Source: Flavobacteriaceae bacterium (GTDB taxonomy: Bacteria; Bacteroidota; Bacteroidia; Flavobacteriales; Flavobacteriaceae). From it: DNA of 6,217 nt. The stretch spans positions 1-6,217 of the forward strand of contig NZDM01000087.1 in assembly GCA_002690085.1 (NCBI GenBank). The letters are read 5' to 3'. Shown piece by piece: positions 1-5,606 of this stretch. The translations under genes were made by a program, and so were the position numbers. Under the pieces are notes generated by a model, which had not been told where the DNA came from, made no database searches, and was given only the letters and a program-made list of their open reading frames with translations. Every line of letters begins with the position of its first letter. The stretch's first letter is position 1.

Positions 1-1386
1 ACACATAAAACATACAGAATTTACGCAATAGTAGACATAGAAACCACTGGTGGAAAGTACAACGAGGAAGGCATTACCGAAATTGCCATTTACAAGCACG
101 ACGGAAAACGCGTTGTTGACCAATTTATTAGCCTGATAAATCCCAAACGCCCCATCCAACCTTATGTCGCAAATCTGACCGGAATTTCTAATAAAATGTT
201 GCGTTCCGCACCAAAGTTCTTTGAAGTTGCCAAGCGGATTGTTGAAATCACCGAGAATTGCGTTTTAGTAGCGCACAATGCTAAATTTGATTATAGAATT
301 CTATCACTGGAATTTGAGCGCTTGGGCTTTAAATTTGAACGAAAAAATTTATGTACTGTAGAATTGTCCAAGCATCTGATTCCAGATCTTCCTTCCTACA
401 GTTTGGGAAAGTTGGTACGATCTTTAGGAATTCCAATGAGTGACCGCCATCGCGCTTCTGGAGATGCCATTGCTACCACTAAGTTATTTGAGTTATTGCT
501 AAATAAGGACCTCGACAAACAGATTGTGAAAGCCTCGATTCGAATGGAACCCAAACGACAATTGGAACCAAAATTGGTCGCTATTATCAATTCCATTTCT
601 TCTGTTACAGGAGTGTATTATATGCACAATGAAGCGGGTGATATTATATATATTGGAAAAAGCAAAAATATCAAGAGTCGAATCAATCAGCATTTTGCAG
701 GTCAAAATTCAAAATCTAAAAAAATTCAATTGGAAGTTTCTGCGGTTACGTTTGAAGAAACTGGTAGCGAATTATTGGCTTTACTCAAAGAAAGTGCCGA
801 AATAAAACACCACAAACCCAAGTTCAATAGGGCGCTAAGACGTACTATTTTTACACACGGTCTTTTCAGTTTTAAAGACGAAAATGGATACATCAATTTA
901 AAAATTCAAAAGATTAAAGAAAATCAAAAGCCTATTACCACTTTTGCTAACATTCAAAGCGGTAAAAGTTTTATAAATAAAATCGTTAAAAAATACAGTT
1001 TGTGCCAAAAATTATGTGGGTTATATAAAACAAAAAGCAGCTGCTTTGGCCATACCATTAAAGAATGTGAAGGGGCTTGTGTTGGAGAAGAATTGGTGGA
1101 AGAATACAATATAAAAGTTAACAAAATTATTAAATACTACAGTTTTATAACCAAAAGTTTCCTTCTTATTGACAAAGGCCGAAATCTTGATGAGCGCAGT
1201 GCTGTTTGGGTAGAAAATGGGGTTTTAAGAGGTTATGCCTATTTCAATTTAAATTTTCAGATTTCAAACATTGATGTTTTATCAAGCTTGGTTACCCCAT
1301 TAGAACACAACAAAGATGCCCAGCACATTCTCCAGAGTTATATGAGGCGTCACAAAAGTTTAAAAGTCATTGACCTGGAGGACTAA
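1..1386 (+). CDS. DnaQ-like 3'-5' exonuclease fused to UvrC/Cho-type GIY-YIG nuclease (5' partial)
   Basis: The reading frame is open from base 1, so the true start lies upstream, probably only a few codons away because the first exonuclease motif is already at residue 12. The first ATG in the window (196) is inside the exonuclease domain and is not the start. There are 461 residues in the window. Residues 7-170 are a DEDDh exonuclease: D12 and E14 in YAIVDIETTGG, D97 in HNAKFD, and H150 and D155 in HRASGD. Residues 204-277 are a GIY-YIG domain: GVYY, then YIGKS at 217-221, R227, and a helix with LLKES then KPKFN matching the UvrC catalytic-Glu helix. Next comes a cysteine cluster (C335, C339, C348, C356, C360) spaced like that of UvrC. 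The UvrC C-terminal endonuclease and HhH domains are absent, so it resembles a Cho-like nuclease with an exonuclease attached. A DNA repair role is inferred from the family. Databases often label such proteins as DNA polymerase III epsilon subunits, which is probably misleading. Confidence 0.93.
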   Translation, partial: THKTYRIYAIVDIETTGGKYNEEGITEIAIYKHDGKRVVDQFISLINPKRPIQPYVANLTGISNKMLRSAPKFFEVAKRIVEITENCVLVAHNAKFDYRILSLEFERLGFKFERKNLCTVELSKHLIPDLPSYSLGKLVRSLGIPMSDRHRASGDAIATTKLFELLLNKDLDKQIVKASIRMEPKRQLEPKLVAIINSISSVTGVYYMHNEAGDIIYIGKSKNIKSRINQHFAGQNSKSKKIQLEVSAVTFEETGSELLALLKESAEIKHHKPKFNRALRRTIFTHGLFSFKDENGYINLKIQKIKENQKPITTFANIQSGKSFINKIVKKYSLCQKLCGLYKTKSSCFGHTIKECEGACVGEELVEEYNIKVNKIIKYYSFITKSFLLIDKGRNLDERSAVWVENGVLRGYAYFNLNFQISNIDVLSSLVTPLEHNKDAQHILQSYMRRHKSLKVIDLED

Positions 1387-1404
1387 AGTTTTTTAGTATT
1401 TTTG
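1370..1404 (+). promoter_or_regulatory. candidate Bacteroidetes-type promoter for miaA
   Basis: TATTTTTG at 1397-1404 fits the Bacteroidetes -7 consensus TAnnTTTG. A TTG that could act as the -33 element lies at 1370-1372, 24 bases upstream, slightly wider than the usual spacing. Transcription would then start near 1409-1411. The motif is short and AT-rich, so chance occurrence is a real possibility. miaA could instead be read through from the nuclease gene. Confidence 0.3.
1382..1397 (+). repeat. small inverted repeat at end of nuclease gene, weak terminator candidate
   Basis: ACTAAA (1382-1387) and TTTAGT (1392-1397) form a perfect 6-bp stem with a 4-base loop, followed by ATTTTT. The stem overlaps the stop codon of the nuclease gene. 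It is AT-rich and short, so it would be a weak terminator at best. It also abuts the -7-like box for miaA. Confidence 0.25.
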
Positions 1405-1408
1405 ATCT

Positions 1409-1468
1409 ATGTCTAAACCAAAAGCCAAACTAAATTGGTATAAAATGTGGACTGATATTTCATTATGA
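1409..1468 (+). other. 19-codon mini-ORF overlapping the miaA start
   Basis: An ATG at 1409 opens a frame for MSKPKAKLNWYKMWTDISL. It ends at TGA 1466-1468, which overlaps the miaA ATG (1465-1467) as ATGA. That junction is the classical arrangement for translational coupling. The predicted transcription start of the candidate miaA promoter falls on or next to this ATG, so the peptide could be read from a leaderless message. I do not recognise the peptide. It may be a leader ORF, the remnant of a lost gene, or chance. Confidence 0.15.
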
Positions 1469-2385
1469 ATAAATTTATCATTTCAATTGTTGGCCCTACA
1501 GGTATTGGAAAAACGGACTTAAGTTTAAAATTGGCGGCCCATTTTGAAACAGAGATAATATCTGCCGACTCCCGCCAGTTTTTTAAAGAAATTCCTATTG
1601 GTACAGCAGCTCCAAACAATGAAGAATTGGCATTAATTCCACATCATTTTATTCATAACAAATCCATCACAGAAAACTACAGCGTGGGGCATTACGAAAA
1701 AGAAGTTTTAGATCGTATTGAAAAACTGCACCAAAAACACGATGTTTTAATTTTAATTGGGGGCTCGGGGCTATATGTTAAATCCGTTTTAGAAGGCCTT
1801 GATGACTTCCCTGAGGTAGATCCAAAGATTCGCGAGAAATTAAATTTAGAGTTCAAAAAAAAAGGAATATTGGCCTTGCAAAAAGAACTTAAAGCAAAAG
1901 ATCCTGAAACGTATGAAAAAATAGATTTAGAAAATTCTCACAGAATAATCCGGGTGCTTGAAATATGTAGAGGTGCAGGAAAACCTTACAGTCAGTTCAT
2001 AAATAAGGATAAGGTTAAAAGAGGCTTCACCCCTATTTCAATTGGTTTGGATGCAGCGCGGGACATTGTTTATGAGCGCATTAATAAAAGAGTGGATCAG
2101 ATGATCATAAACGGCCTGCTTAAAGAAGCCCATACTGTCTATAAATACAAGGGCGTAAATGCTCTAAACACCGTTGGCTATAAAGAACTTTTTGAATACT
2201 TTGCGGATAACTGGACCTTAGATTTTGCAGTGGAAGAAATCAAAAAAAATTCACGCCGTTTTGCCAAAAGACAATTGACTTGGTTTAAAAAAAACAAAAA
2301 TACCAAATGGTATGATTATCAAACTCCTTTTGAAATAATTCTGAATCAAATTCAAACAGAAATTTCAAGCTTATCTAAGCATTAA
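1465..2385 (+). CDS. miaA: tRNA dimethylallyltransferase MiaA
   Basis: MiaA transfers a dimethylallyl group from DMAPP to N6 of A37 in tRNAs that read codons beginning with U, the first step towards ms2i6A. It acts in the cytoplasm. The protein has 306 residues, normal for the family. Visible motifs are the P-loop GPTGIGKT (10-17), ADSRQ (34-38) with the conserved catalytic Asp at 35, the HHFI segment (60-63), GGSGLY (99-104), the NSHRIIRVLEI helix (157-167), GYKE (238-241) and the C-terminal RRFAKRQLTWF (264-274) that contacts tRNA. The ATG at 1465 is chosen because in-frame stops occur just upstream and the P-loop lies at the usual distance. There is no Shine-Dalgarno sequence, as is normal in Bacteroidetes. 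It follows the nuclease gene by 78 bp and ends overlapping the convergent response-regulator gene by 11 bp. A run of nine A residues (1855-1863) lies inside the gene, in frame. Confidence 0.97.
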   Translation: MNKFIISIVGPTGIGKTDLSLKLAAHFETEIISADSRQFFKEIPIGTAAPNNEELALIPHHFIHNKSITENYSVGHYEKEVLDRIEKLHQKHDVLILIGGSGLYVKSVLEGLDDFPEVDPKIREKLNLEFKKKGILALQKELKAKDPETYEKIDLENSHRIIRVLEICRGAGKPYSQFINKDKVKRGFTPISIGLDAARDIVYERINKRVDQMIINGLLKEAHTVYKYKGVNALNTVGYKELFEYFADNWTLDFAVEEIKKNSRRFAKRQLTWFKKNKNTKWYDYQTPFEIILNQIQTEISSLSKH

Positions 2386-3076
2386 TTACCAATCGGAATC
2401 CTTCGCCATGAATGTTTAAAATTTCAACTTTTGGGTCTAGTTTTAAATATTTCCTAAGCTTTGCTATATAAACATCCATACTTCTTGATGTGAAATAGTT
2501 GTCGTCTCTCCAAATTTTGGTCAATGCAATTTCACGAGGCATCAAATCATTGACATGTAGTGCCAACAGCCTTAAAAGCTCATTCTCTTTTGGTGATAGT
2601 TTTATTTGTGTATCACCTTGGGTTAAAAACCGAAGTTTGGAATTCAACTTAAAACTTCCTATTTCAAATTCAAATTGCTTACTGTCTGCAATGCTTTCAA
2701 CTGTTTTTCGCTGTATTATGGCTTGAATTTTTAACAATAAGACTTCACTGTCAAAAGGTTTGTTCAAATAATCGTCAGCACCGACTTTATAGCCTTTTAA
2801 GACATCTTCTTTTAATGATTTTGCCGTGAGGAAAATAATTGGCACCTCTTTGTCCTTTTCTCTAATTTCTTGTGCTAATGTAAAGCCGTCCTTGTAGGGC
2901 ATCATTACGTCTAAAATACAAAGATGAAAATCTGACTTTTTGAACTTCTCAAAGCCTTCCATGCCATTTTTTGCTAGAACGACTTCGTAGTCGTTAATTG
3001 TCAAATATTCTTTTAAAACGGTCCCAAAATTAGGATCATCTTCTACCAGTAAAATACGTTTTGTGATTTCTTCCAT
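2375..3076 (-). CDS. OmpR/PhoB-family response regulator (RprY-like)
   Basis: This is a DNA-binding response regulator of 233 residues. The receiver domain (about 6-123) has the acidic pair D13/D14 in LLVEDD, the phospho-acceptor D56 in CILDVMMP, T84 in FLTAK and K106 in NKPF. A winged-helix Trans_reg_C domain follows (about 136-231), with SPKENELLRLL before the transactivation loop, a recognition helix around 197-211 (SRSMDVYIAKLRKYL) and the wing hairpin HGEGFRLV. The sequence resembles Bacteroides RprY, particularly in DGFTLAQE and FLTAKSLKEDVLKGYKVGADDY. That likeness is from memory, so no symbol is assigned. It starts 4 bp after the histidine kinase stop codon, so the two are cotranscribed partners. 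Its targets are not evident; the repeats upstream of the kinase gene are one candidate. Its 3' end overlaps miaA tail to tail. Confidence 0.95.
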   Translation of the reverse strand: MEEITKRILLVEDDPNFGTVLKEYLTINDYEVVLAKNGMEGFEKFKKSDFHLCILDVMMPYKDGFTLAQEIREKDKEVPIIFLTAKSLKEDVLKGYKVGADDYLNKPFDSEVLLLKIQAIIQRKTVESIADSKQFEFEIGSFKLNSKLRFLTQGDTQIKLSPKENELLRLLALHVNDLMPREIALTKIWRDDNYFTSRSMDVYIAKLRKYLKLDPKVEILNIHGEGFRLVINA

Positions 3077-3080
3077 AGTG

Positions 3081-3983
3081 TTATGATATTAGTGGTAATT
3101 TAATGGTAAAGGAACTTCCTTTCCATTTTTCGCTCTCAACCGTGATGACGCCTTGATGATTTTCAACAATTCGTTTCACATTTGATAGACCAAGACCATG
3201 GCCTTTAACATTGTGAACATCGCCTGTGTGTTCACGATAAAACTCTTCAAAAATTCGCTTTAGGGCTGATTTACCAATTCCAATTCCTTGGTCTTTAATG
3301 GACATCAAAATATTATTTCCAATGTTCTGAGTAGTCACATCAATTTTTGGAGGACCCTCTGAGTATTTCACTGCATTGTCTAATATATTAACAATAACAT
3401 TCGTAAAATAAGATTCGTTGGCAATAATTGAGCATTTAGATGCTTTAAAATTGGTTTTGATATACCCCTCTCTATTTTGTACGATTAACTCGACATGGGT
3501 AATGGCGTCTAAAATTAAATCATGCAGCTGAAGTCTGTCTTTGCTAATAATCAATTGTTTTTTTTGAAGTTTGGAGATGCGAAGTACATTTTCGACTTGA
3601 GCGTTCATTCGTTTATTTTCTTCTTTAATCATGGATATGTAGGTATTCACCTTTTCTTTATTATTGAAGATTTTTGGGTTTTTTATGGCGTCTAAAGCCA
3701 AGCTAATCGTCGCAATTGGTGTTTTAAATTCATGGGTCATATTATTGATGAAATCTGACTTCATTTGGGATATTTTACGCTGGCGGATTAACTGATATAC
3801 AGCACTCATATAGCCGATAATGATAATTAAAGTAAAAACAAGGGAGAGCAAAGTAATGATTACAATATCTTGTTCTTCCTTTGTTTTAAGAATATTATTT
3901 ATGTAATAAGCTTGAACAAAGATAATCCCGATGAGCGATAAACTCATAAGAATAACTAGTATTGAAAATATGTTTTTATTCAC
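3081..3983 (-). CDS. short two-TM sensor histidine kinase without a periplasmic sensor domain
   Basis: This membrane histidine kinase has 300 residues if translation starts at the GTG 3983-3981 (MNKNIFSILV). A TTG one codon upstream (3986-3984) is the alternative. GTG is preferred because related flavobacterial kinases begin MNK. There is no ATG before residue 13. Numbering from the GTG: TM1 about 5-28, a loop of about 11 residues (NNILKTKEEQD), TM2 about 40-63, then directly the HisKA helix. There is no HAMP domain. The phospho-acceptor is H84 in MTHEFKTP. The HATPase region has the N box NILDNAVKY (199-207), G1 DQGIGIG (231-237), F box RIFEEFYR and G2 GHGLGL (261-266). All catalytic motifs are intact, so the kinase should be active. 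It is the partner of the downstream response regulator, 4 bp away. What it senses is unknown; with no extracytoplasmic domain, the signal may come through the membrane or from a partner protein. Confidence 0.93.
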   Translation of the reverse strand: MNKNIFSILVILMSLSLIGIIFVQAYYINNILKTKEEQDIVIITLLSLVFTLIIIIGYMSAVYQLIRQRKISQMKSDFINNMTHEFKTPIATISLALDAIKNPKIFNNKEKVNTYISMIKEENKRMNAQVENVLRISKLQKKQLIISKDRLQLHDLILDAITHVELIVQNREGYIKTNFKASKCSIIANESYFTNVIVNILDNAVKYSEGPPKIDVTTQNIGNNILMSIKDQGIGIGKSALKRIFEEFYREHTGDVHNVKGHGLGLSNVKRIVENHQGVITVESEKWKGSSFTIKLPLIS

Positions 3984-3987
3984 CAAA

Positions 3988-3995
3988 CAAAACTA
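3988..3995 (-). promoter_or_regulatory. candidate -7 promoter box for the two-component operon
   Basis: On the minus strand this reads TAGTTTTG, a full match to the Bacteroidetes TAnnTTTG -7 consensus. It sits 4 bases before the GTG chosen as the kinase start, so the transcript would be leaderless or nearly so. No TTG is present at the usual -33 distance, which would fit an activator-dependent promoter or a chance match. Confidence 0.3.
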
Positions 3996-4001
3996 AAGTA
4001 T

Positions 4002-4027
4002 TTAAAAATAATTTTGGTTATTTTTAA
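4002..4027. repeat. perfect 10-bp inverted repeat between coaE and the kinase gene
   Basis: TTAAAAATAA (4002-4011) is the exact reverse complement of TTATTTTTAA (4018-4027), with a 6-base spacer. It lies downstream of the coaE stop and just upstream of the kinase -7-like box. It contains no G or C in the stem, so it would be a poor intrinsic terminator. A protein-binding site, or chance in AT-rich DNA, are the alternatives. Confidence 0.4.
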
Positions 4028-4052
4028 CTTGCTATTAACTAAAATGTTAAAA
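4024..4052. promoter_or_regulatory. candidate OmpR-family operator, TTAACT direct repeats
   Basis: On the plus strand TTAACT occurs at 4024-4029 and again at 4035-4040, exactly 11 bp apart, and a degenerate third copy TTAAAA follows at 4047-4052 after 12 bp. OmpR/PhoB-family regulators bind direct repeats of about 11-bp period as head-to-tail dimers; Bacillus PhoP, for example, uses TTAACA-like repeats. The array would sit roughly 40-70 bp upstream of the start predicted from the -7-like box, where activators usually bind. That it is the site of the neighbouring regulator is inference. Confidence 0.3.
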
Positions 4053-4054
4053 TT

Positions 4055-4651
4055 TTAAAAATCAGAAAGTTCTTTGTTAATTCTATTATGAATTTCATAA
4101 ACTTGCTTATTTGTACTATCCAAATCTATGTTGAGAATCACAAAATCTGACTTCGCAGTTTTTTCTGAATCTTGTAACTGGTTTGACATAACAGCCTTAA
4201 TTTTTGCTAAAGGAGTATGATCTCTTTCAATAATTCGTTGTATACGCAAGGCCTCTGGGGCGGTGACGGTTAAAATATAATCAAATTGATCTTCTGCAGC
4301 AGTTTCAAATAAAATAGCCAATTCTTTGACAACATAAACTGAGGTTTGCATGGAAAGCCATGAATTAAAATCCAGAGCCACCTCGGGGTGTACCAACGCA
4401 TTTATTTGTGTTAAAAGTGCTTTGTTGTTAAAAATCTTTTCGGAAATAAATACCTTATTTAATTGATTTTGCTTGTAAGCATCTTCTCCTAAAAGTTGCT
4501 TTATCTTATGCTTTAAGTCTTTTGATGATTGCATCAATATTTTAGCGGCTTGATCTGCATTATAAACAGGGACATCGAGTGCATTAAACATTTTTGAAAC
4601 GGCCGTTTTTCCGCTTCCAATTCCGCCAGTAAGTCCTAATATTTTAGTCAT
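4055..4651 (-). CDS. coaE: dephospho-CoA kinase CoaE
   Basis: CoaE phosphorylates the 3'-OH of the ribose of dephospho-CoA with ATP, the last step of coenzyme A synthesis, in the cytoplasm. The protein has 198 residues, as usual for the family. It begins with the P-loop GLTGGIGSGKT (6-16). It then has the substrate-binding Asp at 33 in YNADQAA, the LVHPEV segment (87-91), LAILFETAAEDQFD (111-124) in the position of the PLLFE core strand, the lid-region arginines R139 and R143 in RIIERD, and the C-terminal Q158 and SDFVILN (168-174). The family usually has DAD where this protein has NAD, but the Asp of the pair that matters is kept. The ATG at 4651 overlaps the end of the ybbR-type gene by 8 nt, indicating cotranscription and probably coupled translation. 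A 71-bp gap separates it from the kinase gene. Confidence 0.97.
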   Translation of the reverse strand: MTKILGLTGGIGSGKTAVSKMFNALDVPVYNADQAAKILMQSSKDLKHKIKQLLGEDAYKQNQLNKVFISEKIFNNKALLTQINALVHPEVALDFNSWLSMQTSVYVVKELAILFETAAEDQFDYILTVTAPEALRIQRIIERDHTPLAKIKAVMSNQLQDSEKTAKSDFVILNIDLDSTNKQVYEIHNRINKELSDF

Positions 4652-5606
4652 TACTTTTGTTAATTACGTATTCCAACTTATTTATTTGAAGTGATGCGTT
4701 CTTAATCGTTGGTGGATAAGATTCTAATATTGGTGTTAACACATTAGTTGAAGTATCAAGCCTATTGTAATCACATACAACAACAAAATCAGTAGCATCA
4801 ATACTATTGTAAGAACTCAAGTTTGTATAAAATACGACCGGGACTTCTTTGGGAAAAATTGACAGACTAATAGCTTCGGGTAGATTGATTACACTTACCG
4901 GTATGTTTAATTTACCTTCTGTGAATTTATCAACTTCACCTTTGATTTGAACAAATTTATTTGAAAAACTCAAATTTGGTCTAATTTCTAATGCAACAGT
5001 CTGGTCAATGTCTTTTTTTACATCTGTAAGTAAAAGGTTTGATGTGAAAACGTTAGAAATAGAATCCAACAAAACTTTAGGTCCTACAACAGTGACTGAA
5101 TCTGGTTGACTTTTTAAGCCATTTAAAAGATCATAACCTAAAGCAAATTCAGGAGTTACGCGAACTACTACTGGGATTTTCTTTAGCGATTGAACATCGT
5201 AATTAAATGAAACCGTATTAGGAGTAATGGCTTCAACAATAACATCACTATCAAAGTAATTTAACAATTTCAAGTCTTTTGGGTTTGTACGCCAATGGTA
5301 GAAAGAACCGTCTTTTTCCAATTTGGTAACATCAATTTCAATCGCTAAGTCCTTAAATGCGTATTTAAGCATATTAAAACCTTGAGTTTTAATAGTAACG
5401 TAAACGTAATTGGGCTTGTTTTCAGTCAATATTTCTTTTGTGCTAAGTTGCGTAGGAATCAGTTTTAATTGAAGTGTTTGACTCAATTGATTTGATAATT
5501 TTGCGACCATTGATATTATAAAAGCCAAAAATAAAAATAGTACAAACACATTCAAGCGTTTGATTTGAATCCAGTTTATTAAAATCGATTTTAATCGCTG
5601 TATCAT
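4644..5606 (-). CDS. YbbR-domain single-pass membrane protein
   Basis: This is a 320-residue protein with a short basic cytoplasmic N-terminus, one membrane helix at about 19-36 (NVFVLFLFLAFIISMVAK) and an extracytoplasmic remainder made of YbbR-like beta repeats. The clearest repeat is at about 143-206: IPVVVRVTPEFALGYDL, then PDSVTVVGPKVLLDSI, then a TDVKKDI-type end. A first repeat is visible around 66-130 (YVYVTIKTQGF) and a third, more diverged one around 233-290. YbbR proteins of Firmicutes (CdaR) regulate the diadenylate cyclase CdaA. No cyclase gene is seen here, so that role should not be assumed. The pairing of a ybbR-type gene with coaE is, from memory, common in Bacteroidetes. The ATG overlaps the stop of the glycosyltransferase gene by one base (TAATG), and its own end overlaps coaE by 8 nt. 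The function is unknown; an envelope role is likely. Confidence 0.88.
   Translation of the reverse strand: MIQRLKSILINWIQIKRLNVFVLFLFLAFIISMVAKLSNQLSQTLQLKLIPTQLSTKEILTENKPNYVYVTIKTQGFNMLKYAFKDLAIEIDVTKLEKDGSFYHWRTNPKDLKLLNYFDSDVIVEAITPNTVSFNYDVQSLKKIPVVVRVTPEFALGYDLLNGLKSQPDSVTVVGPKVLLDSISNVFTSNLLLTDVKKDIDQTVALEIRPNLSFSNKFVQIKGEVDKFTEGKLNIPVSVINLPEAISLSIFPKEVPVVFYTNLSSYNSIDATDFVVVCDYNRLDTSTNVLTPILESYPPTIKNASLQINKLEYVINKSND

Noticed and set aside
196..198. ATG 196 as the start of the nuclease gene
   Set aside because: The frame upstream encodes the conserved exonuclease motif I (YAIVDIETTGG), so the gene begins before the window.
396..705. Two minus-strand open frames opposite the nuclease gene (66 and 68 codons)
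   Set aside because: They lie antisense to conserved exonuclease and GIY-YIG motifs and show no recognisable domain; they are shadows of the real gene.
1413..1619. Minus-strand open frame of 68 codons across the start of miaA
   Set aside because: It is the antisense of the MiaA P-loop and DSRQ region, with no features of its own.
2369..2380. GCTTA-TC-TAAGC inverted repeat at the miaA/regulator junction as a terminator
   Set aside because: The stem is 5 bp with a 2-base loop and no T-run follows on either strand, so a stable hairpin is unlikely.
2499..2726. Plus-strand open frame of 75 codons inside the response-regulator gene
   Set aside because: It is antisense to the winged-helix domain, whose motifs are clear on the other strand.
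4047..4058. 12-bp palindrome TTAAAATTTTAA at the end of coaE
   Set aside because: It is a pure A/T palindrome with no loop that overlaps the coaE stop codon; easily expected by chance in such AT-rich sequence.
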